Shown here: positions 26,133-36,545 of the stretch, piece by piece | Layout: every line of letters starts with the position of its first letter | How positions within the stretch are numbered: the stretch's first letter is position 1 | Source: Rubrivivax sp. | GTDB lineage: Bacteria; Pseudomonadota; Gammaproteobacteria; Burkholderiales; Burkholderiaceae_C | Direction: 5' to 3' | NCBI GenBank assembly: GCA_016790425.1 | Contig: JAEUPF010000032.1 | Coordinates: 1-46,245 of the forward strand | DNA length: 46,245 bases | Program-made: the position numbers and the translations under genes | The notes under the pieces: model-generated | What the model saw: only the letters and a program-made list of their open reading frames with translations | Told to the model about the DNA's origin: nothing | Databases searched by the model: none

Positions 26133-28538
26133 ATGAACTTCCTGGACCGGATCAAGGGCAATTCGTCGCGCAACAAGGGGTATCCGCAGACCGCGCCATC
26201 GCAGCTCCCCGATTACGACGACGTGGTGCCGTCGACCAGCTCGATGGACGCCACCGTGCGCCTCGGTCCGGCCGCGGTGGCCGCCGCGCGCAGCGGCGCC
26301 GGCAACGACATCGGCCTGGCTCCCACCGCCGTGGGCGCGCCGCAGCGCGGCGCGCGGCCGCCCGGCAGTGCCGGCGCCTCGTCGATCATCGCCGAGGCGG
26401 CGCCGTCGGAGATGAAGAGCGAGTTTCCCGAGACGCGCCTGCCCGGCGACCGCACCGAGGCCGCCAAAGCCCGCCGGCGGCTGCCGACGCTGCCGATGAT
26501 CGGCAAGTGGCCGCTCGAACAGCAGCAGCGGGCGCTGATCGGCCTGTTCGTCGCCGGCCTGCTGCTGTTGCTGGGCGCCGTGCTGGTGGCGTTGATCTCC
26601 GGTGCCCGGGTGTCCTCGCAGGTGGCCGCCGCCGGCCAGGCGCAGATGCAGTCGCAGCGGCTGGCGAAATCGGTCTCGCAGGCGCTGGTGGGCAACGCCA
26701 CCGCGTTCCCCGAGGTGCGCGACAGCGTCGAGGTGCTGACGCGCAACCTGCGTTCGCTCAAGACCGGCGAAGGCGACGTGGCGGCATTGCCGGGCGGCCT
26801 GCAGCCGCTGCTCGACCCGATCATGCCGCTCGTCGACCGCGCGGAGAAGAACGCCGCCATCGTGCTGACGCAGCAGAAGACGCTGACGCAGGTGGGCCAG
26901 GCGCTGCGCGCCATCAACCGCCAGAGCGCCGACCTGCTCGAGACGGCCGAGACGGTGTCGTCGCTGAAGCTGCAGCAAGGCGCCTCGGCGGCCGAGCTTT
27001 CTGCGGTCGGCCAGCTGGTGATGCTGACGCAGCGCATCGGCAAGAGCGCCAACGAGTTCCTCACCACCGAGGGCGTCAGCGCCGAGGCGGTGTTCCTGCT
27101 CGGCAAGGACCTGAACAGCTTCAAGGAGATCGCCCAGGGCGTCATCAACGGCAACGCCGACCTGCGCCTGCCCGGCACGCGCGATGCCCAGGTGCGCGAA
27201 CGACTGCAGCAACTCCTCACCCAGTACGAGCAGGTGCGCGCCGACGCCGGCGCCATCCTCGGCAACTTGCAGGGCCTGGTGGCGGCGCGCGAGGCGCAGA
27301 CGAGCGTCATCACCGACAGCGAGCCGCTGCGCCGCGGCCTCGACTCCCTGCAGGAGGGGCTCGCCGGCGGCGGCGGCCTCGGCGTGCTCGGCGTGCTGGC
27401 GGTGCTGCTGGGCCTGGCGTTCATCGTCGGCGCCGGCTACGGCCTGTTGCGCTTGTTCGTGCAGGACCAGACCAACCGCTCGCGCCTGGCCGAGCAGCAG
27501 CGCCAGGAAGCCGAGCGCCAGGAGCAGGAAGCCAAGCGCGTCAACGACGCCAACCAGGCGGCCATTCTGCGCCTGATGAACGAGCTGCAGACGGTGGCCG
27601 AAGGCGACCTGACGCAGACCGCCACCGTGACCGAGGACATCACCGGCGCCATTGCCGACTCGGTGAACTACACGGTGGAGGAACTGCGCTCGCTGGTGTC
27701 GCAGGTGCAAAGCACCGCGGCGCGCGTCACCGACACCACGCTGCAGGTGGAGCAGACCTCCACCGAGCTGCTGGCCGCCTCGACCGAGCAGCTGCGCGAG
27801 ATCCGCGACACCGGCGAGTCGGTGCTGCAGATGGCCGGCCGCATCAACGACGTCTCGGCGCAGGCGCAGCAAAGCGCGCAGGTGGCGCGGCAGTCGCTGC
27901 GCGCGTCCGAGTCGGGCCTGCAGGCGGTGCAGAACTCGATCGGCGGCATGAACTCGATCCGCGAGCAGATCCAGGAGACGTCCAAGCGCATCAAGCGGCT
28001 GGGCGAAAGCTCGCAGGAGATCGGCGAGATCACCGAGCTGATCTCCGACATCACCGAGCAGACCAACGTGCTGGCGCTCAACGCCGCCATCCAGGCGGCC
28101 AGCGCCGGCGAGGCGGGCCGCGGCTTCTCGGTGGTGGCCGAGGAAGTGCAGCGCCTGGCCGAACGCTCCGGCGATGCGACACGGCAGATCGCCGCCATCG
28201 TGCGCACGATTCAGACCGACACCCAGGACGCGGTGGCCGCCATGGAGCGCAGCACGCAGGGCGTGGTCGAAGGCGCCCGGCTGTCCGACGCGGCCGGCGC
28301 GGCGCTGGCCGACATCGACCGCGTCACGCGCGAGCTGGCCGACCTCATCGAACGCATCTCGAGCAACGCCTCGCGCGAAGCCGAGTCGGCCAACGAGGTG
28401 GCGGCCAACATCCAGCACATCTTCGCGGTGACCGAGCAGACCTCCGAAGGCACCCGCTCGACGGCGGCGATGGTGCGCGAGCTGTCGCGCACGGCCGACG
28501 AGCTGAAGGCGTCGGTGGCGCGGTTCAAGGTCGCGTAG
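26133..28538 (+). CDS. pilJ: Methyl-accepting chemotaxis receptor of the Pil-Chp system (PilJ-like)
   Basis: PilJ senses surface contact or pilus state and controls ChpA. The 801-residue protein has an unusually long cytoplasmic N-terminus (about 130 residues, Ala/Pro-rich) before the first transmembrane helix (about 132-155). The periplasmic part contains two PilJ-type helical modules ([13 protein letters not shown] and [13 protein letters not shown]). A second helix follows at about 412-440, then a HAMP-like stretch and the signalling domain. The conserved hairpin tip, [20 protein letters not shown] to [19 protein letters not shown], lies at about 640-673. P. aeruginosa PilJ has about 680 residues; the difference is mainly the N-terminal extension. 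Confidence 0.94.
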   Translation: MNFLDRIKGNSSRNKGYPQTAPSQLPDYDDVVPSTSSMDATVRLGPAAVAAARSGAGNDIGLAPTAVGAPQRGARPPGSAGASSIIAEAAPSEMKSEFPETRLPGDRTEAAKARRRLPTLPMIGKWPLEQQQRALIGLFVAGLLLLLGAVLVALISGARVSSQVAAAGQAQMQSQRLAKSVSQALVGNATAFPEVRDSVEVLTRNLRSLKTGEGDVAALPGGLQPLLDPIMPLVDRAEKNAAIVLTQQKTLTQVGQALRAINRQSADLLETAETVSSLKLQQGASAAELSAVGQLVMLTQRIGKSANEFLTTEGVSAEAVFLLGKDLNSFKEIAQGVINGNADLRLPGTRDAQVRERLQQLLTQYEQVRADAGAILGNLQGLVAAREAQTSVITDSEPLRRGLDSLQEGLAGGGGLGVLGVLAVLLGLAFIVGAGYGLLRLFVQDQTNRSRLAEQQRQEAERQEQEAKRVNDANQAAILRLMNELQTVAEGDLTQTATVTEDITGAIADSVNYTVEELRSLVSQVQSTAARVTDTTLQVEQTSTELLAASTEQLREIRDTGESVLQMAGRINDVSAQAQQSAQVARQSLRASESGLQAVQNSIGGMNSIREQIQETSKRIKRLGESSQEIGEITELISDITEQTNVLALNAAIQAASAGEAGRGFSVVAEEVQRLAERSGDATRQIAAIVRTIQTDTQDAVAAMERSTQGVVEGARLSDAAGAALADIDRVTRELADLIERISSNASREAESANEVAANIQHIFAVTEQTSEGTRSTAAMVRELSRTADELKASVARFKVA

Positions 28539-28583
28539 GGCGGCCGCTCCGAGCCTTGGCCCGCAGCCAGTCGCGGTGACACG

Positions 28584-31500
28584 ATGAACGCAGCCGTTTC
28601 CGTTCCCGCAGCGAGCGCCGCCGCCGCCGGCCCCGGCGACGACCTGAGCGCGCTCGCCTGGGTGCACGACGAGCTGCGCCGCTCGCTGGAGGGCGCGCAC
28701 AAGTCGCTGCGCCGCTACCTCAAGGAAGCCGAGGCGGCCGGCGGCTCCGATGTCGACACCGTCGACCCCGCCGTGCTGCGCAACGCCCGCGTGCAGATCC
28801 ACCAGAGCGCCGGTGCGCTCGAACTGGTGGGGCTGTCCGAGGTGGCCGACGTGCTGCGGGCCGGCGAGAACGTCGTCACGCGGTTGGCGCAGCGGCCGCA
28901 GGCGATGGACCAGGCCGCCGTCGAGACGGTGGAGCGGCTGTCCTTCGCGGTGCTCGATTTCGTCGCCCGCCAGCTGGCCGGCAAGCCGGTGTCGCCGGTG
29001 ATGCTGTTCCCGCAGTACCGCGCCGCGCAGCAACTCGCCGGCGCCGACCGCGTGCACCCGGCCGACCTGTGGCGCATGGAGCTGCAGTGGCGCGAGCTGC
29101 CGCCGCACGGCGACAGCGCCACCGCGTTGCCGGCCGACGACGAGGCGCGCACGGCGATGGAAGGGCTGACGCTGGCGCTGATGCGCCAAAGCGGCGCCGA
29201 CACGCTGGCGCGCATGAGCGACCTCTGCGCCGGCCTGGGCGCCGGCGCCGTCGGCCCGGCGCGTTCGCTGTGGCAGCTGGCCGCCGCCGTGTTCGAGGCG
29301 CAGGCCACCGGCGCGCTGGCCGCCGACGTCTACACCAAGCGGCTGGCGTCGCGCCTGTTGACGCAGTTGCGCATGGCCGTGCGCGGCCAGGAAGAGGTGA
29401 GCCAGCGGTTGGCGCTGGACCTGCTGTTCTTCTGCGCCCACGCCAAGCCCACTTCGGCGGCGCTGACGCCGCGCCTGGAAGCGGTGCGCCAGGCCTGGCG
29501 ACTGAAGCCCGGCGCCGATGTCGACTACGAGACGCCGCGCCTGGGCCGCTTCGACCCCGCCGTGGTGGGGCTGGCGCGCAAGCGCGTCGCCGCCGCCAAG
29601 GACAACTGGGCGGCGGTGGCCGGCGGCGACATGCATCGCGCCGCCGCCTTGACCGAGCAGTTCTCGCTGGTGGGCGATTCGCTGGCGCGGCTGATGCCCG
29701 GCGGCGACCTGCTCGGCGCTTCGCTGCAGGCGGCGGTGGCGCCGGCGGCCAACGCGCTGCAGGCGCCCTCGGCGCCGCTGGCGATGGAGGTCGCCACCGC
29801 CATCCTCTATGTCGACGCCACCATCGAGGACGGCGAGCTCGACCACCCCGAGCTGCCGGCCCGCCTCAGGCGCCTGGCCAAGCGCATCGACGACGTGCGC
29901 ATCGGCGTCGAGCCGCTGCCGCTCGAACCGTGGATGGAGGAGCTGTACCGCCGCGTCAGCGACCGCCAGACGATGGGCAGCGTCGTGCAGGAACTGCGCG
30001 CGTCGCTGTCGGAAGTCGAGAAGCAGCTCGACCAGTACTTCCGCAACCCCGCCGAGCGGCAGGTGCTGATCCCGGTGCCGGCGCAGTTGTCGGCGATGCG
30101 CGGCGTCTTGTCGGTGCTCGGCCTCGACCAGGCCTCGGCGGCGGTGGTGCACATGCGCGACGACATCGACGCGCTGGCCAACACCGAAGTCGACGTGCAG
30201 CGCGCGCGCGAGACCGGCGCCTTCGACCGCGTCGCCGACAACCTCGGCACGCTCGGCTTCCTCATCGACATGCTCAGCGTGCAGCCGGCGCTGGCGAAGT
30301 CGCTGTTCCGCTTCGATCCCGTCACCGGCAACCTGAGTGCGGTGATGGGCCAGAGCGAGCGGCCGTCGTCGTTCGGGGGCCTGGACAGCGGCCGCGGCGG
30401 CGACGACGAGCGCGACACCGAAGCCGGCGGCCTCACGGTGGCCGGCGAACTGCCCAGCGGCGAGAGCGCCAGCGGCGAAGGCTTCGCGCCGCTGACGCTG
30501 GAGGACTACGCACGCCAGGTCGGCTCGGCAGCGCTCGACCCCGACACCGGCGTGCCGGCGCTTTCGCGCCAGCTCGAGCGGCTGGCGCAGCGCGCTCTGA
30601 CGGCCGAGCAGCCGGCGCTGGCGCGCATCGCCGGCGACGCGCTGGACCGCCTGCGCCGCGTCAGCGAAGAGCCGCAGCGGCGCGCCGTGCGCACCGACCT
30701 CGCGCGCAACCTGGCCGGCCTCGGGCCGCCGGTGCCCGAACCGCTGCCGCCGCCCGCGCCGCTGCCGCCGCCGCGGCCGCCGGCCGCCGCCGGCGGCACC
30801 GGCCTCGAAGAAGACGCCGAGATGCGCGAGGTCTTCATCGAGGAAGCGCGCGAGGTGCTGCGCGACGCTCAGGCCGCGCTCGAGCGGCTGGCCGACGCGC
30901 CCGAGAGCCCCACCGAGATGACCGCGGTGCGGCGTGCCTTCCACACGCTGAAGGGCAGCTCGCGCATGGTTGGCCTGGCCGCCCTCGGCGAGGCGGCGTG
31001 GGGCTGCGAGCAGCTCTACAACGCCCGCCTGGCGCAGGCGCCGCGCATGGACGCGCCGCTGCGCGAGTTCACGCAGGAAGCGCTGACCTACCTGTCGAAC
31101 TGGGTGGAGGCCATCGCCGCCGGGCGCGACGACGGCCACCGCGCCGAGGCCGTCGCCGCCGCCGCCGAGGCGCTGCGCGTCGAGGGCCGGCGCGTGCCGA
31201 TCCCGGCGCCGCGCGAGCCCACCGTCACGCTGCTGCGCCCGTCGCTTCCGGCGCCCCCGCCGGCCACCGGGGCCGAAGTCACCACCATCGTGCTGCCGCG
31301 GCGTGCCGACGCGCCGCCACCGCCGCCGCCGTTGCCGGCGCAACTCCAGATCGCCGCCGCGGCGGGCGAGCCGCGCACGGTGGCCTTGCCCGGCCGCGCG
31401 GCCGCTGCCCCCGGCGCCGCGCCCGGGGCACCGGGAGACGAGCCGCGCACGGTGGCGCTGCCGGGCCGCCCGCGCGAGGTGGCGCCCGATTCCGGTTTCG

Positions 31501-34500
31501 GCTTCGAGCTCGACCTGCCGGAGCTGACGTCGGCCGAACCGACCCTCCCGGCGCAAAGGCTCGCCGACAAGGTGCCCGAGCTGCCGGCGGCCGAAGACCT
31601 CGAACTGCACCCGCGTGCCGCCTCGCCGTTCCTCGAGGCGCCGCTGCCCCCGCTGGACATGGCGGCCACCGTCGCGCTGCCGCCGGTGGATGGCGGCCGC
31701 TCGCCGCCGCTGGGCCCCGGCGCCGCCGCGCCGGGCGCCGCACCCCGGCCCGGGTCCGAACCAGGGCCCGAACCCGTTTCCGGGCCCGTTTCCGAGCCCG
31801 TTTCCGAACCGCTCTCGTTCGACTTCGAGTTGCCGCCGGCAGCGGCCGCCGCCCCAGGGGCGACCGCCACCGCAGCCGGTGCCGATGCGCCGCTGCCGGT
31901 GCCCGAAGTCGAGCCGTTCGACCTCGACCTCGGCAGCCTGGAGGAGCCGGCCGCCGCGGCGCCGGCCGCGCTGCCGGACCTCGATCTCGGCGCGCTGCCG
32001 TCGGTGAGCGGCGTCGATGTGCCGGCCGGCGACGCGCAGGCGCTGGATATCGACGCGGCCGAGCTCGAGCGCGTGTTCGCCACGCAGCCGCAGCCGGCGC
32101 CGGCACCTCCGCCGCCGCCGGCCGAAGGCGTGCTCGACGAGCCGGTCAAGGTGATCGGGCCGCTGCGCATCTCGATCCCGCTGTTCAACATCTTCCTCAA
32201 CGAGGCCGACGAACTGTCGCGGCGCCTCGTCACCGAACTCGCCGAGTGGGGCCTGGAGTCGACGCGGCACCCGGTGCCCGAGAGCAGCGTCGCGCTGGCG
32301 CATTCGCTGGCCGGCACCTCGGCCACGGTGGGCTACGGCGATCTGTCGGCGCTGGCGCGCTCGCTGGAGCATGCGCTGGCGCGCTCGCACGCCAGCGGCC
32401 GCGGCCGCCGCGGCGAGCCGCCGCTGTTCAACGACGCGGCCGACGAGATCCGCCGCCTGCTGCACCAGTTCGCCGCCGGCTTCCTGCCGCCGGCTTCGGC
32501 GCAGCTCATGGAGCGCCTGGCCGAGCACGAGCACTGGCCCGAGCCGTCGGCGGTGGGCGGGGTGCCCGGCGTGGCGGTGGAGATCTCCGACTTCCTGCCG
32601 TTGATGGCCGAGCCCGAGCCCGGCGCTGCGGTGCGCGCCGACGCCTTCGACGACGACGAGGACATCGACGCCACCGATGCCGTCGACGCCGAGCTGTTCC
32701 CGGTGTTCGACGAAGAAGCGGCCGAGCTGCTGCCGCAGCTGCAGACGCGCCTGCGCGAGTGGCACGAGCACCCGGGCGACCGCGACGCGCCGGCGGCGTG
32801 CATGCGCGCGCTGCACACGCTCAAGGGCGGGGCGCGGCTGGCCGGCGCGATGCGCCTGGGCGAAATGGCGCACCGGCTGGAGACGGCCATCGAACACCTC
32901 GGGGGGCACGGTGCGGTGCACCCCGACGAGATCGAGCCGCTGCTGCTGCGCTCCGACCGCATGGCCACCGTGCTCGATGCGCTGCGCGCCGCCGCCGCCG
33001 GCGAGCCGGCACACCCGGCACACCCGGCGCATCCAGCGCATCCGGCGCATCCGCCGTTCACCGCCGCGCACGAGACGGCGCCTTCGCGCCCGACCCCGGC
33101 GAGCGCCGGTCCCGTGCTGGCGGCCTCGTCGGGGTCCACCGCGCCTGCCGCCCCTGCAGCGCCGGCGCAGCCTTCGCCGCCCGTTCCTGCCCCTTCCGGG
33201 CGTCCGCAGCTGCACGTGGTGCCTCCGGCACCGGCGCCCGAACCGGCCCCGCCTGCGCGCGAGCCGGCCGTTGCGCTGGCGCCGGTGGCGCCGGTGCCCT
33301 CGGCCCAGCAGCCCCTGGCGCCGGTGCCGCCCGCGCCGGCGCCATCGCCCGTGGGCGAGCCGGCCGCGGCCGGCAGCGTGCGGCGAGCCACCGGCGCGGG
33401 CACCGTGCCCATCGACTGGTACCGCTTCCACGCCGGCAGCGCGGCGCTGGCCGAGCGCGCCGAGCGTGCACTCGCCGGTGCCGCTGCCGCGGTGCGCGTG
33501 CGCGCCGGCCTGCTCGACCGCCTCGTCAGCCACGCCGGCGAGGTGAGCATCACGCGCGAGCGCATCGCCGCCGAGATGAAGCAGTTGCAGGGGTCGCTCA
33601 CCGAACTCACCGACAGCCTGGAGCGCATGCGCCGGCAGCTGCGCGACATCGAGGTGCAGGCCGAGACGCAGATCGCCTCGCGCATGGAGACGGCGCGCTC
33701 GGCGGGGCAGACGTTCGACCCGCTGGAGATGGACCGCTTCACGCGCTTCCAGGAGCTGACGCGCTTCATGGCCGAGTCGGTGGCCGACGTGGCGACGCTG
33801 CAGCGCACCGTGCAGCGCACGCTGCAGTCCACCGAAGACGAGCTGGCGGCGCAGGCGCGCCTGACGCGCGAGCTGCAGGACGACCTCCTGCGCACGCGCA
33901 TGGTCGAGTTCGAAAGCGCCTCCGACCGCCTGTACCGCACCGTGCGCCAGGCGGGCAAGGAAACCGGCAAGGCGGTGCGGCTGGACATCGTCGGCGGCGC
34001 CATCGAACTGGACCGCGGCGTGCTCGAGCGCATGGTCGGTCCCTTCGAGCATCTGCTGCGCAACAGCGTCGTGCACGGCATCGAGCCGCCCGAGCAGCGC
34101 GCCGCCGCCGGCAAGGACACCACCGGCCGCATCGTCGTGCAGGTGGCGCAGGCCGGCAACGAAGTGGCGGTGGAGTTCGGCGACGACGGCGGCGGCTTCG
34201 ACTACCGCCGCATCCGCCAGCGCGCCGAGGAGCGCGGCCTGATCGAGGCCGACCAGGCCGTGAGCGACGCCGAGCTCGCGCAGCTCGTGTTCGCGCCGGG
34301 CTTCTCCACCGCCGAGACGGTGAGCGAGCTGGCCGGCCGCGGCGTCGGCCTCGATGTCGTGCGCGCCGAGGTCAACGCGATGGGCGGGCGCATCGAGACG
34401 CAAAGCGCGCGCGGCCAGGGCACGCGCTTTCGGCTGCTGCTGCCGCTGACGACGGCGGTGACGCAGGTGGTGAACCTGCGCTGCGGCGAGTTCCAGGTGG

Positions 34501-35315
34501 CGGTGCCGTCGACGCTGGTGGAGGTGGTCAAGCGCGTGCCGCGCGCCGAGACCGAGGCCGCCTACGCCCGCGGCAGCCTCGAATTCAACGGCGAGCGGCT
34601 GCCGTTCTACTGGCTGGCGGCGCTGCTGCAGGCCGGCACGCGCGGCGACACCGGGGGGCGCACGCAGGCGGTGGTCGTCATCCGCTCGGCGGCGCAGCGC
34701 GTCGCCATCCACGTCGACGAAGTCGTCGGCAACCAGGAAGTGGTGGTCAAGAACGTCGGGCCGCAGTTGTCGCGCCTGCCCGGCCTCGTCGGCGTGACGC
34801 TGCTGCCCTCGGGCGCCGTGGCGCTGATCTACAACCCGGTGGCGCTGGCGGCGGTGTACGCCGAGAACGCGCGCTCGCGCATGACGCAGCCGCAGCGGCC
34901 GGTGGGCACCAAGCCCGAGCAGCCGACGCAGGCGGCGGCACCGCTGGTGCTGGTGGTGGACGACTCGCTCACCGTGCGCCGCGTGACGCAGCGGCTGCTG
35001 ACGCGCGAGGGCTACCGCGTCGCCACCGCCAAGGACGGCCTCGAAGCGCTGGAGCGACTGGCCGAGGAGCGGCCGGTGGTGGTGCTGTCGGACATCGAGA
35101 TGCCGCGCATGGACGGCTTCGACCTCGTACGCAACCTGCGCGCCGACGAGCGGCTGGCCGACCTGGCGGTGATCATGATCACCTCGCGCATCGCGCAGAA
35201 GCACCGCGACTACGCCGCCGAGCTGGGTGTCGACCACTACCTCGGCAAGCCGTACTCCGAGGAGGAACTGCTGTCGCTGGTGGCGCGCTACGCGCACGGC
35301 GAGACCCTGGTCTAG
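28584..35315 (+). CDS. chpA: Giant hybrid chemotaxis histidine kinase of the Pil-Chp system (ChpA/PilL)
   Basis: ChpA is the central CheA-type kinase of the twitching cluster. The 2243-residue protein has a long helical N-terminal region (about 1-700, FimL-like in character). Three clear Hpt domains follow, with phospho-histidines at His787 (AFHTLKGSSR), His1240 (LAHSLAGTSA) and His1411 (ALHTLKGGAR). Then come a Pro/Ala linker, the dimerisation segment VSHAGEVSITRERIA (about 1645), and the ATPase domain with N box LLRNSVVHGIEPPEQR, G1 FGDDGGGFD and G2 GRGVGLDVV. A CheW-like domain (about 1955-2085) precedes a C-terminal receiver with Asp2170 (LSDIEMPRMDGF). P. aeruginosa ChpA has more Hpt copies. 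Short tandem repeats build the linkers. Confidence 0.95.
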   Translation: MNAAVSVPAASAAAAGPGDDLSALAWVHDELRRSLEGAHKSLRRYLKEAEAAGGSDVDTVDPAVLRNARVQIHQSAGALELVGLSEVADVLRAGENVVTRLAQRPQAMDQAAVETVERLSFAVLDFVARQLAGKPVSPVMLFPQYRAAQQLAGADRVHPADLWRMELQWRELPPHGDSATALPADDEARTAMEGLTLALMRQSGADTLARMSDLCAGLGAGAVGPARSLWQLAAAVFEAQATGALAADVYTKRLASRLLTQLRMAVRGQEEVSQRLALDLLFFCAHAKPTSAALTPRLEAVRQAWRLKPGADVDYETPRLGRFDPAVVGLARKRVAAAKDNWAAVAGGDMHRAAALTEQFSLVGDSLARLMPGGDLLGASLQAAVAPAANALQAPSAPLAMEVATAILYVDATIEDGELDHPELPARLRRLAKRIDDVRIGVEPLPLEPWMEELYRRVSDRQTMGSVVQELRASLSEVEKQLDQYFRNPAERQVLIPVPAQLSAMRGVLSVLGLDQASAAVVHMRDDIDALANTEVDVQRARETGAFDRVADNLGTLGFLIDMLSVQPALAKSLFRFDPVTGNLSAVMGQSERPSSFGGLDSGRGGDDERDTEAGGLTVAGELPSGESASGEGFAPLTLEDYARQVGSAALDPDTGVPALSRQLERLAQRALTAEQPALARIAGDALDRLRRVSEEPQRRAVRTDLARNLAGLGPPVPEPLPPPAPLPPPRPPAAAGGTGLEEDAEMREVFIEEAREVLRDAQAALERLADAPESPTEMTAVRRAFHTLKGSSRMVGLAALGEAAWGCEQLYNARLAQAPRMDAPLREFTQEALTYLSNWVEAIAAGRDDGHRAEAVAAAAEALRVEGRRVPIPAPREPTVTLLRPSLPAPPPATGAEVTTIVLPRRADAPPPPPPLPAQLQIAAAAGEPRTVALPGRAAAAPGAAPGAPGDEPRTVALPGRPREVAPDSGFGFELDLPELTSAEPTLPAQRLADKVPELPAAEDLELHPRAASPFLEAPLPPLDMAATVALPPVDGGRSPPLGPGAAAPGAAPRPGSEPGPEPVSGPVSEPVSEPLSFDFELPPAAAAAPGATATAAGADAPLPVPEVEPFDLDLGSLEEPAAAAPAALPDLDLGALPSVSGVDVPAGDAQALDIDAAELERVFATQPQPAPAPPPPPAEGVLDEPVKVIGPLRISIPLFNIFLNEADELSRRLVTELAEWGLESTRHPVPESSVALAHSLAGTSATVGYGDLSALARSLEHALARSHASGRGRRGEPPLFNDAADEIRRLLHQFAAGFLPPASAQLMERLAEHEHWPEPSAVGGVPGVAVEISDFLPLMAEPEPGAAVRADAFDDDEDIDATDAVDAELFPVFDEEAAELLPQLQTRLREWHEHPGDRDAPAACMRALHTLKGGARLAGAMRLGEMAHRLETAIEHLGGHGAVHPDEIEPLLLRSDRMATVLDALRAAAAGEPAHPAHPAHPAHPAHPPFTAAHETAPSRPTPASAGPVLAASSGSTAPAAPAAPAQPSPPVPAPSGRPQLHVVPPAPAPEPAPPAREPAVALAPVAPVPSAQQPLAPVPPAPAPSPVGEPAAAGSVRRATGAGTVPIDWYRFHAGSAALAERAERALAGAAAAVRVRAGLLDRLVSHAGEVSITRERIAAEMKQLQGSLTELTDSLERMRRQLRDIEVQAETQIASRMETARSAGQTFDPLEMDRFTRFQELTRFMAESVADVATLQRTVQRTLQSTEDELAAQARLTRELQDDLLRTRMVEFESASDRLYRTVRQAGKETGKAVRLDIVGGAIELDRGVLERMVGPFEHLLRNSVVHGIEPPEQRAAAGKDTTGRIVVQVAQAGNEVAVEFGDDGGGFDYRRIRQRAEERGLIEADQAVSDAELAQLVFAPGFSTAETVSELAGRGVGLDVVRAEVNAMGGRIETQSARGQGTRFRLLLPLTTAVTQVVNLRCGEFQVAVPSTLVEVVKRVPRAETEAAYARGSLEFNGERLPFYWLAALLQAGTRGDTGGRTQAVVVIRSAAQRVAIHVDEVVGNQEVVVKNVGPQLSRLPGLVGVTLLPSGAVALIYNPVALAAVYAENARSRMTQPQRPVGTKPEQPTQAAAPLVLVVDDSLTVRRVTQRLLTREGYRVATAKDGLEALERLAEERPVVVLSDIEMPRMDGFDLVRNLRADERLADLAVIMITSRIAQKHRDYAAELGVDHYLGKPYSEEELLSLVARYAHGETLV
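31775..31814 (+). repeat. In-frame 12-bp repeats in the chpA linker
   Basis: About three copies of a 12-base unit close to CCCGTTTCCGAG encode a Pro-Val-Ser-Glu/Gly repeat in the linker before the second Hpt domain. Confidence 0.7.
33009..33053 (+). repeat. In-frame 9-bp repeats in the chpA linker
   Basis: Five tandem copies of a 9-base unit (CAYCCRGCR type) encode a repeated His-Pro-Ala tripeptide after the third Hpt domain. The 9-base unit keeps the reading frame whatever the copy number. Confidence 0.75.
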
Positions 35316-35407
35316 CGGCGCGGCGGCTCGCCGCCCGACAATGACTCCGTTCAGGGGGGTGACAAGAACGACACGACGCCGCGCGCCAAGACGCGGCGCA
35401 GCGCCCG

Positions 35408-36451
35408 ATGACCCTCGTCGTTGAACACCTGGCCGAGCTGACCGGCTTTCGCGACCGCGACCTGCTGGACGTGATGCTGGTGAGCACCCTGCGCGACCTG
35501 CTGCGGCCGGTCTCGGTGGGGATCTACCGCGTCGTCGGCGATGCGCGCCAGCAGCACTGGCTGACGCGGGCGCGCATCGGCGAGCACGACACCGCGCCGG
35601 CGGCCGACCCGTTGTGGAGCGAGCTGGAGGATCTCCCGGCGCTGCACGACTGCCCCGAGCGCGAGCGCTGCCTGCGCGAGGAGCGCCCCATCGAGCGCGC
35701 ACCCGCGGCGCCCGGCGAAGCGGTGCGGCTGCATTTCCCGATCGTCACCGAGCACGAAGCGGCCGGCGTCCTCGAAGTCGAGACGAGCGCACCGATGCCC
35801 GACGAGCAGCGGCGCACCACCGCCGGGATCCTGCGCATCTACCGCAATTTCCAGAGCCTGCTGGACTACAGCGAGCGCGACACGCTCACCGGGCTGCTCA
35901 ACCGCAAGACCTTCGACGAATGCTTCCTGCGCCTGGCGGTGGAGGCGGCCAACGGCGAGCGAACGCGCGCGCAGGGCGGCGGCCGGCGCATCGACGGCGC
36001 CGCGTTCGTGCACCTGGCCGTCATCGACATCGACCACTTCAAGCGCGTCAACGACCTGCACGGGCACCTGATCGGCGACGAAGTGCTGCTGCTGCTGTCG
36101 CGCCAGTTGCGCGCCTGCTTCCGCTTCTACGACCACCTGTTCCGCTTCGGCGGCGAGGAGTTCGTCGTGCTCGTGCGCTGCGCTTCGCCGCAGGCGGCGC
36201 CGGAGGTGTTCGAGCGCATGCGCGCCACGGTGGCGGCCTGCGTCTTCCCGCGCGTGGGGCAGGTGACGGTGAGCGTGGGCATGAGCGCCCTGCGCAGCGG
36301 CGACACGCCCGGGGCCGCCTTCGAGCGCGCCGACAAGGCGCTGTACTGGGCCAAGCAGCACGGCCGCAACCGCGTCGCCGACTTCGAGGCGCTGGTTGCC
36401 GCCGGCGAGCTGAGCGAGGCTGCGCGCACGGGCGACGTCGAGCTGTTCTGA
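35408..36451 (+). CDS. GGDEF-domain diguanylate cyclase
   Basis: This 347-residue cytoplasmic protein makes the second messenger c-di-GMP. The N-terminal ~150 residues form a GAF-like sensor without membrane segments. The linker SERDTLTGLLNRKTFDE opens the GGDEF domain. The active-site motif is GGEEF at residues 248-252. The inhibitory I-site Arg-x-x-Asp is present as RFYD exactly five residues before it, and the metal-binding DIDHFKRVND precedes. It is therefore predicted to be an active, product-inhibited cyclase. It begins 92 bases after chpA in the same direction, which suggests that surface sensing and c-di-GMP are linked. Confidence 0.93.
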   Translation: MTLVVEHLAELTGFRDRDLLDVMLVSTLRDLLRPVSVGIYRVVGDARQQHWLTRARIGEHDTAPAADPLWSELEDLPALHDCPERERCLREERPIERAPAAPGEAVRLHFPIVTEHEAAGVLEVETSAPMPDEQRRTTAGILRIYRNFQSLLDYSERDTLTGLLNRKTFDECFLRLAVEAANGERTRAQGGGRRIDGAAFVHLAVIDIDHFKRVNDLHGHLIGDEVLLLLSRQLRACFRFYDHLFRFGGEEFVVLVRCASPQAAPEVFERMRATVAACVFPRVGQVTVSVGMSALRSGDTPGAAFERADKALYWAKQHGRNRVADFEALVAAGELSEAARTGDVELF

Positions 36452-36545
36452 GTCTTCCGCGGCGCCCTCGCGGCCATCGTCCAGCCGCTAGACTCGCGGC
36501 CCCGCGTTCCTCGTTGCACCCCGCACGGCCCGCGCCACGAGCGCG

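Noticed and set aside
29069-35344. A second long plus-strand frame overlapping chpA.
   Set aside because: Same cause: the translation is Arg/Ala-rich without any motif, and the true frame has Hpt, kinase, CheW and receiver domains.
25899-35702. A very long open frame (over 3,200 codons) on the minus strand opposite pilI, pilJ and chpA.
   Set aside because: It is a shadow of the plus-strand genes caused by high GC at third codon positions. Its translation is low-complexity Arg/His/Gly/Ala-rich with no recognisable domain, while the plus strand encodes clear chemotaxis proteins.
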